Source: Bacillota bacterium
GTDB taxonomy: Bacteria > Bacillota > UBA4882 > UBA8346
Direction: 5' to 3'
DNA length: 64,000 nucleotides
NCBI GenBank assembly: GCA_023435565.1
Contig: JAEYRN010000017.1
Location: 101,215-165,214 of the forward strand
The notes beneath the pieces were generated by a model. It ran no database searches. It had not been told where the DNA came from and was given only the letters and a program-made list of their open reading frames with translations. Below are positions 52,595 through 60,311 of this stretch, in pieces. The first letter of the stretch is position 1. Every line of letters begins with the position of its first letter. A program made the position numbers and the translations under genes.

Positions 52595-53684
52595 TTGATC
52601 TCCTTCGCTTAAACAAGATGGCGATTAGCCAGAGTAGTATCGGGTAACTAATAATGATAATCCAACCAATACTGATAATAAAATCAAACGCCATTTTTGA
52701 CGCAATGACCCCTTGCGGCAGGGTTATCATTAATACTATAACCGGTAAAAGAATCCAGACCCAGCGTTTATAATCCAAAGCGCCCGTTAACTGAGACCAA
52801 CCCAGGCCGACGATATAATATAAATAACCCGTACCAACGATAATCATCGTTACCCAAACGATGAGCATTAAAAGTCCGGCCTGTTCAATCAGGAGATAAG
52901 GAAGGTCAATATCCCGTACAAACTCAAGACCGGGCCAAGCCAGGCGTAAAACATATTGATGTCCGAAATTGCCGACGGCTCCAATACTATAAACGGTGAA
53001 AAATAGCATTATGAATATGATGGCGCCTCCGGCCAGACGGGGATAATCGGTTTTTCGATTTAAAAACGGTAAAGACATGGCGCTTACTCCGATTAAATAA
53101 TAAACATCAAAGGTGGATAATCCGCCGTAAATGTAATCTCCCCAACGGGGCGAGGCAAGAGGCAGAATATGGGTCCACTGGAAGTTCTGAAAGCCTAATA
53201 GAGTTAAGCCCAAGACGACAATCAGCGCCGGGATCATCACAAAACAAGTCCATCTTGAGATGGTTTCGATTCCCCGGGAGGCGGCATAGGCGGCGACTAA
53301 TATAAAAATGAAAGCTAAAGCTAGTATAGGCGTCTGATCTAAAAAGTAAGTCCCGACAAGGTTGGCAATATCCCGGGTATACATGGCCACCGCAAATAGA
53401 TTGAAAAAAAGATAAATCGAACCGGTTAAAAAGCCTAAAACAGGGCTTAAAATATATTTACCTTGTTCAATGATGCTTTTTCCGGGGAAAAGCTTGGCCA
53501 ATAAATAAATGGCTCCTATCCCGGGCAAGGTCAAGCAAGCTGCCACCAAAAAACCCAGATACCCATTGGCCCCCATCACCCTCACTCCGTAATGGGGCGC
53601 ATTCATCAGTCCATAACTCATGGTGGGAATGACCAGAATGGACAAAAAGAGCCAGGGGCCAATGGATGTCTTCTCCTTACTCAT
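52578..53684 (-). CDS. gerB: Germinant receptor permease-like subunit GerB
   Basis: The 368-residue protein has about ten membrane segments and belongs to the endospore germination permease family (APC-type fold): GPWLFLSILVIPTMSYGLMNAP, GYLGFLVAACLTLPGIGAIYLLAKLFPGKSIIEQ (split), a conserved NLVGTYFLDQTP loop. GerB subunits bind the germinant in several receptors. It overlaps gerA by 8 bp and gerC by 17 bp. AAGGAGG precedes the ATG. Confidence 0.93.
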   Translation of the reverse strand: MSKEKTSIGPWLFLSILVIPTMSYGLMNAPHYGVRVMGANGYLGFLVAACLTLPGIGAIYLLAKLFPGKSIIEQGKYILSPVLGFLTGSIYLFFNLFAVAMYTRDIANLVGTYFLDQTPILALAFIFILVAAYAASRGIETISRWTCFVMIPALIVVLGLTLLGFQNFQWTHILPLASPRWGDYIYGGLSTFDVYYLIGVSAMSLPFLNRKTDYPRLAGGAIIFIMLFFTVYSIGAVGNFGHQYVLRLAWPGLEFVRDIDLPYLLIEQAGLLMLIVWVTMIIVGTGYLYYIVGLGWSQLTGALDYKRWVWILLPVIVLMITLPQGVIASKMAFDFIISIGWIIIISYPILLWLIAILFKRRRSNVDQA

Positions 53685-55152
53685 CCGTTTGATCCTCCTT
53701 CTTGGTCCCGCCGCTCCGCAAGCTATCTTGGGGACGATATGTTTTAGGCCTCAGCCACCTTGACCAAAGTGGCGCCCTGATGGGGCCGTCGGCCAATTCC
53801 GGCCACTGAAGCGGACTCCACGGGGCCAAATATGATACACCGAAGGACTTTATATCTGCGGCATGAAGCAGAATGGCGGTCCCCGCCACTGACAAACCAA
53901 ATAGTCCGAAGATTGCGGCGGCAATCAGCAACAGGTATTTAAGAATCCGCCAGGTGATTCCGACGGCAAAATTCGGCCCGGTAAAAGAAGCCACCGCCGT
54001 GACCGCAACCACCACCATGGTGACGGGGGAGACCAAACCGGATTGGACCGCCACCAGACCGAGTACGACTCCGGCAACCACCCCGTAGGTCACCCCGATG
54101 GTCCCCGGAAGACGCAATCCCGCCTCGCGAAAGATTTCCACCGTCAATTCCATCAATAGTACTTCCACGACCAAAGGAAAAGGGATTCTGGCTCTGGCGC
54201 CGGCAATCGATAAAGCCAGCTCAATTGGTAACAGTTCCGGATTGACCGCCACCAGCGCCACATAGAGGCCTGGCAAAGCGACGGCCAAATTATTGGATAT
54301 TAGCCGCAGCAGCCGTAAAAAGCTCCCCAACCAAAAGTCGAAATAGTAATCCTCGGTACTCTGATAAAGTTCATTGACAGTGACCGGTACGATGATGGCA
54401 AAAGGACTCTGGTCAACCAGGATTGTCACCCGGCCTTCGTAAATGGCGGCAACTGCTTTATCAGTCCTTTCCGTATTTTGGGTTAAGGGAAAAATGCTGG
54501 CCCGCCGATCTTTAATTAATTGTTCGATATACCCGCTGTCGATGACTGCATCAATATCGATTGCGGACAGGCGGCTATGGACTTCCCTGACCAGCCGCGG
54601 TTGGGTGATATCCGCCAAATAGACCACCGCTACTTTTGTTTTCGAACGGCGGCCGATGGTAATCATCTCCACCCGGAGCCGGCTGTCTTTGATGTATCTC
54701 CGGACAATGCCGATATTCTCGGTGATGGTTTCGGTGAACCCCTCCCGGGGGCCCCGAATGACCCGTTCGGATTGGGGCTCTTTCAATTCATGTTTGGCCC
54801 ATCCTTGGGTCGCAAAACTAAGGGCTTGTGATTCATCGGCCAGAAAAAGTATGGTCCGGCCTTGAAGCACATCTTCAACAATGGTTTCAAAATCCGGACA
54901 GTATTTAACTTCCGTTTCCGGCAAACTTTGGGCAAGCCGGTTGATGGTAAGGGTTCCGTCAGTAAACATTTTAGTGAGAGGTTGGAGTAAGTTGGATTTA
55001 ATGTCCTTCGAATCGGTTAAACCGGTAAGATATGCCAACCCCACTCCACTCTTTACCCCATGAGTTTCAACTTTAAGGTCTGATGGGTTCCCCAGCAGAT
55101 ATGACAAGGTTTGAAGGTTATTATGGACATTTTCCGCGAGCTTCAGGGGCAT
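53677..55152 (-). CDS. gerA: Germinant receptor subunit GerA
   Basis: The 491-residue protein has the GerA N-terminal soluble domain (LVREVHSRLSAIDIDAVIDSGYIEQLIKD; partial) and C-terminal membrane segments (LGSFLRLLRLISNNLAVALPGLYVALV, GTIGVTYGVVAGVVLGLVAVQ, FAVGITWRILKYLLLIAAAIF; partial). IRGPREGFTETITENIG is the family hallmark. GerA-type subunits form the receptor channel. ATG at 55152 with GAGGAG 7 bp upstream is preferred over TTG at 55158. First gene of gerA-gerB-gerC. Confidence 0.95.
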   Translation of the reverse strand: MPLKLAENVHNNLQTLSYLLGNPSDLKVETHGVKSGVGLAYLTGLTDSKDIKSNLLQPLTKMFTDGTLTINRLAQSLPETEVKYCPDFETIVEDVLQGRTILFLADESQALSFATQGWAKHELKEPQSERVIRGPREGFTETITENIGIVRRYIKDSRLRVEMITIGRRSKTKVAVVYLADITQPRLVREVHSRLSAIDIDAVIDSGYIEQLIKDRRASIFPLTQNTERTDKAVAAIYEGRVTILVDQSPFAIIVPVTVNELYQSTEDYYFDFWLGSFLRLLRLISNNLAVALPGLYVALVAVNPELLPIELALSIAGARARIPFPLVVEVLLMELTVEIFREAGLRLPGTIGVTYGVVAGVVLGLVAVQSGLVSPVTMVVVAVTAVASFTGPNFAVGITWRILKYLLLIAAAIFGLFGLSVAGTAILLHAADIKSFGVSYLAPWSPLQWPELADGPIRAPLWSRWLRPKTYRPQDSLRSGGTKKEDQTDE

Positions 55153-55270
55153 GATCAATCTCCTCGGCCTGAATAATTACCAGTTATTAGCATCCACAAA
55201 GATGTAACCGAATATTCACGAAAAAATGTCGCTTTGGTCCTTCCTGTATTCAATAGCGTTTAAATTTTTC

Positions 55271-55303
55271 ACCACGAAGGACACGAAGACGGGGGGAAGG
55301 GAA
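55271..55303. repeat. ACCACGAAGGACACGAAGAC-type repeat, copy 1
   Basis: A 33-bp sequence beginning ACCACGAAGGACACGAAGAC and ending GGGGGGAAGGGAA is found identically at 60143-60175, same orientation. It lies in the gap upstream of gerA. Confidence 0.8.
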
Positions 55304-55394
55304 ATGTTTAAAGGCAATCTATGACAAGGTTACCGGATAAAATCTTTGCTATAGGGAATAATTTTTATATCTTTAAAAAAGCGAGGATGGGATA

Positions 55395-55886
55395 ATGGGA
55401 AAAGATGATTTTCGGGAAGATTTGATAACATTCTCTTTATTGATGGGTATCATAAGTACCTTTATCAAATCGATTATTACCGTGATTCCTTATTATCTAA
55501 AGATAACCAACAGCATGATCATCCTCGACATCGGAAAGACTATTTTTAATATTGATAAGGTCCCTACCGATCCGGGCCATATTATCTTGGCTTTTATTGG
55601 ACACCTCGGGTTTGGCGGAATCTTGGCAATTGGACTTTCTCTTGTTTTATTAAAAACCGGAACTGATTTCTATTATATTAAAGGTGGTTTTTATGGGGTT
55701 TTTGTCTGGCTGACTCTTAGAAACGGATTAATTACAGTCGGTATGCCGGGAAGACCGGAACCCCTGGATCTAATCACGGCGGTTTTTTCATTAATCAGCC
55801 ATGTTGTCTACGGATTGATGCTGGCATACTTAATTATAAAATATAATAAATTCATTCGAGGAACACCAGGTTTGCCAAAGAAATAA
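55395..55886 (+). CDS. Small four-span membrane protein of unknown function
   Basis: The 163-residue protein has about four membrane segments (FSLLMGIISTFIKSIITVIPYYL, ILAFIGHLGFGGILAIGLSLVLL, FYGVFVWLTLRNGLITV, TAVFSLISHVVYGLMLAYLIIKY; each a partial region). FIGHLGFGG and SHVVYGLMLAYL resemble YqhR-like integral membrane proteins of spore formers, but I am not sure of the family. It is a single-gene unit divergent from gerA. The ribosome site is weak (GAGGATGGGATA). Confidence 0.6.
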   Translation: MGKDDFREDLITFSLLMGIISTFIKSIITVIPYYLKITNSMIILDIGKTIFNIDKVPTDPGHIILAFIGHLGFGGILAIGLSLVLLKTGTDFYYIKGGFYGVFVWLTLRNGLITVGMPGRPEPLDLITAVFSLISHVVYGLMLAYLIIKYNKFIRGTPGLPKK

Positions 55887-55940
55887 GAATTTTCGGATAT
55901 AACAACGGATACCTCCTCCAGTTTTCCCACCGGATTAATA

Positions 55941-55969
55941 TTGACTTAATGTTTGGAACGTGATATACT
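55941..55969 (+). promoter_or_regulatory. Strong sigma-A-type promoter of a small RNA candidate
   Basis: TTGACT (55941-55946), 17-bp spacer, TATACT (55964-55969), with no ORF downstream before the terminator at 56047-56092. Confidence 0.8.
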
Positions 55970-55975
55970 TTGCAA

Positions 55976-56092
55976 GATTAAAATTTAATAAATATCGGCC
56001 CGAATTTGGAAGACCGAGTGAATGGTTTAACAATCAGTCACAAAGTAAGCCAATATCGTTAACTACAAAGTTATTTGATATTGGCTTTTTTT
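55976..56092 (+). ncRNA. Candidate small RNA (promoter-to-terminator unit)
   Basis: A near-consensus promoter ends at 55969. About 115 bp later, AAGCCAATATC (56047-56057) pairs perfectly with GATATTGGCTT (56077-56087), followed by seven T. No ORF with a ribosome site lies between. GGCCCGAATTTGGAAGACCGAG and GAATGGTTTAAC can form a small internal hairpin (ACC/GGT). The unit lies between the four-span membrane protein and the opposite-strand DUF2294 gene. Target is unknown. Confidence 0.65.
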
Positions 56093-56190
56093 ATTAGAAA
56101 GATTTAAATAAATACAATTTCCTCTGAGACTCTGTGTCTCTGTGGCAAAAAAAATAAACAGAATCCTTTAGTTCATTCCCATTCACGGTC

Positions 56191-56538
56191 CTAGATTTCC
56201 TGATCCAGGACAAAAATGAATACCCTTTCTCCGGATACGGTGCTGATATCCGTATGTAAACTGATAACCGTCCGGTCGGTTATTTCTTTGATGATTTTTT
56301 CCAATAGATTTCTGGACTTTTCGATTAACTGAATTCTTACTTGTTTGACAAGGGATTTTCCATCATCGCTGCCGGCCAAATGTTGTTCGGCAGGGGTTAA
56401 AACCCCTTTAAGGCGGACTAAAATCATATCGCCTAAAATGAAGGTTTTTACTTCCTCGGGTCCGCGGCCGAGATATTCTTTTTCAAATTTAACAAAGGCT
56501 TTACTGATATTGTCTTCCAATTGTCCTTTGGTATTCAT
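56191..56538 (-). CDS. DUF2294 protein
   Basis: The 115-residue protein matches DUF2294: KAFVKFEKEYLGRGPEEVKTFILGDMILVRLKGVLTPAEQHL (partial), then VKQVRIQLIEKSRNLLEKIIKEI and VISLHTDISTVSGERVFIFVLD. The function is not known; relatives are found near bicarbonate or ion transport genes in some bacteria. It is divergent from the OFA transporter. AAAGGAG precedes the ATG. Confidence 0.88.
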   Translation of the reverse strand: MNTKGQLEDNISKAFVKFEKEYLGRGPEEVKTFILGDMILVRLKGVLTPAEQHLAGSDDGKSLVKQVRIQLIEKSRNLLEKIIKEITDRTVISLHTDISTVSGERVFIFVLDQEI

Positions 56539-56615
56539 GAATACTCCTTTTTTTAACAGACTTACATTGATTATTGGTTTTATTTTACCACAAACTAAAA
56601 GAAAGAGGGATGATT

Positions 56616-57857
56616 TTGAGCATTGAAAATTCCAAACTAGATATCTGTTTAACCGGAAAAACCCCAGCCGCTGAAAACTCGTCTTTAACCCGCTGGCCGA
56701 TTATTGTTTCGGCCGTCTTGATCCAAATTTGTTTAGGCGCCATCTATAGCTGGGGGGTCTTTTTGTCTCCGCTGATGTCCAGTTTCGGAGTTAATAAGAC
56801 TAGAGTCTCCTTAGCTTTTTCACTGGCTTTGATCTTCTATACCGTTGGTATGATTATTGGCGGCAAATGGCAGGACAAGGTCGGTCCGCTCCGGGTTATA
56901 ACTGCATCCGGGTTTTTGATTGGTGCCGGTTATATTTTGACGGGGTTCTCCGGATCAATCGAAATGATCTATCTTACCTACGGCGTTCTGGGAGGAATCG
57001 GGCTTGGGCTTGGCTATATCTGTCCGGTGGCGGTTTGCGCCAAATGGTTTCCGGATAAGAAGGGTATGGCCATTGGTTTGGCTGTGGCCGGTTTTGGCGC
57101 CGGTTCTTTGATTGTAGCGCCGATCGCTTCCTTTTTGATTACCGTGGCAGGTTGGCGATGGACCTTTATTGGGTTGGGAATGCTTTTCGGTTTAATCATT
57201 CTAATTGCCGGATCCTTTATGAACAATCCTCCCCGTAATTTAAGCTCAGGCTTAAACCTGGCTAAAAATGAGCCTACCGGCGAAGGCATTGATTGGAAAA
57301 AGATGTTCAAGACCAAGCAATTCCGGTACTTTTGGACTATATTTGCCTTACTGGCCAGCGCCGGATTGATGTTTATCAGTCATTTACCCGATTTTATCAA
57401 GGGATTAAAATTTTCAAGGGATGTAGGGCCGTTATTACTGGGGGTATTATCAATTTCCAATGGTTTGGGCAGGATTCTCTTAGGAGCTATTTCCGATAAA
57501 TTCGGGCGGTTAAATATACTACTCCTGACTGCGCTCCAATTGGGACTAACTTTATTGTTAATAACCAAAGTGGCCTACTTTCCGTTGCTAGTTCTCTTTT
57601 GCATATTAGCCGGTTTGTCTTTCGGCGGCATTATCGCCATTTTCCCGATTTTAGCCGCGGACCACTTCGGTTCTAAAAATTTGGGGCTGAATTACGGATT
57701 GCTTTTCACTGCTTACGGTATTGGGGGCATTATCGGCCCCACCATAGGCGCGGTTGTGTTTGACTTATGGCGTAATTATTCAAACGCTTTTTTCACTGGG
57801 GGATTATTCTCTCTTACCGCTTTAATCCTTATTGTGGTGGTGAAAAAACGGGTTTAA
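56616..57857 (+). CDS. OFA-family MFS transporter (oxalate/formate antiporter type)
   Basis: The protein of about 413 residues has twelve membrane segments and OFA-family marks: RWPIIVSAVLIQICLGAIYSWGVF, GGKWQDKVGPLRV as the MFS loop, GIGLGLGYICPVAVCAKWFPDKKGMAIG (split) and GPTIGAVVFDLWRNY. OFA members exchange organic acids such as oxalate/formate or pyruvate. The TTG at 56616 with AGAGGG 6 bp upstream is preferred; ATG at 56610 and 56574 have poor ribosome sites. The substrate is not predictable. Confidence 0.85.
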   Translation: MSIENSKLDICLTGKTPAAENSSLTRWPIIVSAVLIQICLGAIYSWGVFLSPLMSSFGVNKTRVSLAFSLALIFYTVGMIIGGKWQDKVGPLRVITASGFLIGAGYILTGFSGSIEMIYLTYGVLGGIGLGLGYICPVAVCAKWFPDKKGMAIGLAVAGFGAGSLIVAPIASFLITVAGWRWTFIGLGMLFGLIILIAGSFMNNPPRNLSSGLNLAKNEPTGEGIDWKKMFKTKQFRYFWTIFALLASAGLMFISHLPDFIKGLKFSRDVGPLLLGVLSISNGLGRILLGAISDKFGRLNILLLTALQLGLTLLLITKVAYFPLLVLFCILAGLSFGGIIAIFPILAADHFGSKNLGLNYGLLFTAYGIGGIIGPTIGAVVFDLWRNYSNAFFTGGLFSLTALILIVVVKKRV

Positions 57858-58237
57858 GAACGTAAAGCCCCAGGTTTAACGGGGGGCTTTGCGGACCTCC
57901 CGGCCCATTTCGTTCTCCTGAAAGATACCCCGCATTTTCCGGAACAAATGCCTTTTTCGACTATGGGTAAGCATTAAATTATACCTCCGTTGCTACTGAA
58001 TTATTAAGGCCAAAAAGCGACCTAACTTTTGCTCTTCCCTGGGAGGGAAGAGTAACCATCGCCGCTGAACTCGAAAAGATTTTTGGCCTCGAAGGCATAG
58101 GTTACTCTCCCCCTTGATTATGCTTCTATGAAAATCATCAATTGGGGGAGAGCTAGTGAGAGGTCTTCGCCCGAATTCTCGGCTTAACTTCTTTTGCTTT
58201 GAACACTAGCAAAACATGATCACGTAATTCTTTGAAG
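57858..58237. other. Gene-free interval rich in strong hairpins
   Basis: AAAGCCCC/GGGGCTTT (57864-57890) follows the MFS gene. CTCTTCCC/GGGAAGAG (58032-58052) has a 5-nt loop. CTCTCCCCC (58105-58113) pairs with GGGGGAGAG (58144-58152). AAGAGTAACC and GGTTACTCT can also pair, joining the two. No supported ORF; a structured RNA or decayed element is possible. Confidence 0.5.
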
Positions 58238-58477
58238 CTACATTCCCGAATCAACCGTCATTTCCATCTCCTGACTCCTGTTTCCTTGCTCCTGACCACT
58301 GCTTTTCTTCACCCGTTCATATTCATTGCATAACCTGTCAAGCTCCGCCGCGGCAACCAATACATCCGCGTCGGTCATTTGATACGTCTCCCAAGCGCGG
58401 TTTAATTTTTGGCGGGCTTTGGCGATTTGGGTTTTGAGGCGGGCAAGGTTTGTGGTATTTGCTTTTTTTGAAATCAT
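58238..58477 (-). CDS. Spo0E-like aspartyl-phosphate phosphatase
   Basis: The 79-residue protein fits the small Spo0E family: two helices with LARLKTQIAKARQKLNRAWE, then TDADVLVAAAELDRLCNEYERV, where AAELDRL corresponds to the SQELDxL signature carrying the essential Asp. Spo0E-type proteins dephosphorylate Spo0A~P and so hold back sporulation. The first residue of the signature (usually Ser) is Ala here. The C-terminus is polar. The ribosome site is AAGG 7 bp before the ATG. Confidence 0.75.
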   Translation of the reverse strand: MISKKANTTNLARLKTQIAKARQKLNRAWETYQMTDADVLVAAAELDRLCNEYERVKKSSGQEQGNRSQEMEMTVDSGM

Positions 58478-58625
58478 TTTTTAACCTTTATTAATTTGTA
58501 TCTAACTATATTGCTGTCCCTAATAAGTCTTGATTTTTAAAAAACGGAAGGGGAATGCAATTATTTTAAGCTAATAGACGAATTTTTTCAAAATTATTCA
58601 TAAATAATATCAACAGTTTAGCTCC

Positions 58626-58675
58626 GTTTTTCGTCTCATTGCTTAATATTGTTTTGTTTTTCGTCAATTAGCTTA
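58626..58675 (+). promoter_or_regulatory. Direct-repeat operator candidate upstream of the XRE gene
   Basis: Two copies of GTTTTTCGTC..(N5)GCTTA, at 58626-58645 and 58656-58675, match at 16 of 20 positions. They are 30 bp apart (about three helical turns) and end just before the -35, as expected for a regulator site. Confidence 0.6.
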
Positions 58676-58704
58676 TTGAAAGACGTGTTTCTTCTTGCTA
58701 AACT
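58676..58704 (+). promoter_or_regulatory. Promoter of the XRE regulator gene
   Basis: TTGAAA (58676-58681), 17-bp spacer, TAAACT (58699-58704). Confidence 0.7.
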
Positions 58705-58730
58705 GAATTCAATTATTGAGGGAGGGTATA

Positions 58731-59036
58731 ATGTCCGAAAAAAGAAGGAACAACTTACGAAAAATTCGTAACGATAAAAAAATAAAAGTCAAGAATATTG
58801 CTGAATACTTAGGAGTCTCCCCTCAATACTACTATGACTTAGAGAAGGGCAGACGGCGTTTAAATATCGACCTCATTATTAAATTGGCGGACTTTTTTCA
58901 AGTTTCAATAGATTATCTGCTAGGGAGGAACATTGAGGACCTTATTGATGACAATAAATATTCAGACCTTCCGGAAATAGCTAAAAAAGAAATAGTGGAT
59001 TTTGTGGAGTTTGTAAGGCAAAAATATAATAAATGA
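58731..59036 (+). CDS. XRE-family helix-turn-helix regulator
   Basis: The 101-residue protein has an XRE/Cro-type HTH (about 8-65): LRKIRNDKKIKVKNIAEYLGVSPQYYYDLEKG, then LIIKLADFFQVSIDYLLGRN (each quoted in part). The tail (DLPEIAKKEIVDFVEFVRQKYN) is helical and may dimerise. YYYDLEKG in the recognition region resembles SinR/phage-type repressors. ATG at 58731 follows GGGAGGG. A terminator follows the stop directly. The direct repeats upstream are its likely site. Confidence 0.85.
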   Translation: MSEKRRNNLRKIRNDKKIKVKNIAEYLGVSPQYYYDLEKGRRRLNIDLIIKLADFFQVSIDYLLGRNIEDLIDDNKYSDLPEIAKKEIVDFVEFVRQKYNK

Positions 59037-59066
59037 AAATGGGCTGAAGTTATTTCAGCCCATTTT
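59036..59066. terminator. Bidirectional terminator after the XRE gene
   Basis: AAAATGGGCTGAA and TTCAGCCCATTTT pair around GTTAT-type loop. T runs occur on both strands, so it also serves the convergent HU-like gene. Confidence 0.9.
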
Positions 59067-59093
59067 ACTATTCTATCCGGCTACCCTTCCTTC

Positions 59094-59486
59094 TTACACT
59101 TCGACCAGATCGTCAGGGTGCTTTTCGTTCCATAAGGCGATGATCTCTTCCTCGCTCTTGCTGAAATTATCGGAATTGATCCATTTGCCTCTAAACCCTG
59201 CGTTAATGCGCTTGTCCAGATCGGGGTTGACCCGCACGTCAATATTAATGGAACCGTCTTTTTTACCGGTTGGTTGGAAATGGGTTCCGTTGGGTAGGTG
59301 GACGATCCGCCCGCCTTTAAGCGCGGATTCGATCTGCACGTCTAACTCCGACAAGACCGCTTGCACGCTGCCGCGGCTTTGATTTGTGGCAGAAACGATG
59401 TTTTCGATTAGTTCTTCGCTTTTCATCGGAGCGACCGGTTCCAGCCGGGGTCTAAACTCTGTCCATGCTTGAATTTTTTTTGCCAT
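59094..59486 (-). CDS. HU/IHF-like DNA-binding protein
   Basis: The 130-residue protein has an HU-like N-terminal helical half (MKSEELIENIVSATNQSRGSVQAVLSELDVQIESALKGG, partial quotes) followed by a beta part RIVHLPNGTHFQPTGKKDGSINIDVRVNPDLDKRIN resembling the beta-arm region of HU/IHF relatives. The C-terminal 25 residues are acidic. Similar variant HU-fold proteins are known from Bacteroidetes and phage-like regions. It lies immediately downstream of the 22-bp repeat array, so a link between the two is possible. AAAGGAG precedes the ATG. Confidence 0.6.
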   Translation of the reverse strand: MAKKIQAWTEFRPRLEPVAPMKSEELIENIVSATNQSRGSVQAVLSELDVQIESALKGGRIVHLPNGTHFQPTGKKDGSINIDVRVNPDLDKRINAGFRGKWINSDNFSKSEEEIIALWNEKHPDDLVEV

Positions 59487-59509
59487 TATAATCTCTCCTT
59501 TAATATAAA

Positions 59510-59663
59510 ATTGAGCCTAGTAAATTTTGAAATCTCCTATAGTCGATTCTTTGATCTCCTATAGTCGATTTCTTGATCTCCTATAGTACATTCTTAAATC
59601 TCCTATAGTCGATTTTTAAATCTACTATAGGACATTTTTAAATTGAGCCTAGTAAATTTAAAA
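59510..59663. repeat. 22-bp tandem array (seven units in strict register)
   Basis: Five units beginning ATCTCCTATAGTCGATT start at 59532, 59554, 59576, 59598 and 59620, exactly 22 bp apart; the last unit is more diverged (ATCTACTATAGGACATT). They are flanked by two identical 17-mers TTGAGCCTAGTAAATTT (59511-59527 and 59643-59659), which are 132 bp (6 x 22) apart and keep the TAGT/TAG core in the same place. The unit is close to two helical turns. It lies between two minus-strand genes, upstream of the HU-like gene. Confidence 0.9.
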
Positions 59664-59686
59664 TTAAGCCAGTCCAAATCCCTTGT

Positions 59687-60004
59687 TTATGCAACCGCTT
59701 TGATAGCTGTTACCAATACCGCCAGCGCAGCGTTGATCGCTTTTTCCGCTTCAACTTTGACAATGCCTTCCCCGGCAAGCCTAACTGTCTTGGCGGCATT
59801 GATCAGGCTATCCGTTAAAAGTTGAGCGGTCTTTTTGTCGATCTCGCCAATCATTCGTTTAGTCTCTACTTTGGCGATCCCCTTAGCCAACCTTTTCAGC
59901 TCGGTTTCCACATATTCAAAGGTCTTCGGCAAAGAATCGCCTAAGCTCGCTTGAGCGGCGGCTAGCATTTGGTTGAGGACCTCCTTTCCGTCAAAACTCG
60001 GCAT
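59687..60004 (-). CDS. Helical protein of unknown function next to the repeat array
   Basis: The 105-residue protein is almost all amphipathic helix, rich in Ala (LNQMLAAAQASLGDSLPK, ETELKRLAKGIAKVETKRMI, INAALAVLVTAIKAVA). No family is recognised. There is no signal peptide. The ATG at 60004 follows AAAGGAGGTGATGGG, one of the strongest ribosome sites in the window, suggesting abundant translation; the longer frame to 60052 has no ribosome site. It is transcribed towards the 22-bp array and the HU-like gene. Confidence 0.65.
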   Translation of the reverse strand: MPSFDGKEVLNQMLAAAQASLGDSLPKTFEYVETELKRLAKGIAKVETKRMIGEIDKKTAQLLTDSLINAAKTVRLAGEGIVKVEAEKAINAALAVLVTAIKAVA

Positions 60005-60142
60005 CCCATCACCTCCTTTCCCTTGTGTCAAAAGCCGAAAGTCAAATCTCAAAAGTCCAAGACCGGGTCGGTGTCAAGTGTCAAAGGCCGGAAGTCAGGG
60101 TTAACGTCAAAGTCAATTAAAAATAACATTTTAAACCTTTTA

Positions 60143-60241
60143 CCACGAAGGACACGAAGACGGGGGGAAGGGAAGGGTTTTAATGTTCAATCCATATGAT
60201 TATTTTTGTTCTTCCTTCGTGTTCTTCGTGACCTTCGTGGT
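60143..60241. repeat. ACCACGAAGGACACGAAGAC-type repeat, copy 2, with inverted partner
   Basis: The 33-bp sequence at 60143-60175 equals 55271-55303. An inverted relative (CTTCGTGTTCTTCGTGACC...TCGTGGT) ends at 60241, so the segment can fold back. It lies in the gap upstream of the helical protein gene. Confidence 0.75.
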
Positions 60242-60311
60242 AGATATCTATAGCCGGAGCTTTGAAACTTCCGATTTTAAACTTTAGAATTTCAACTTGT
60301 AACTTTTAACT

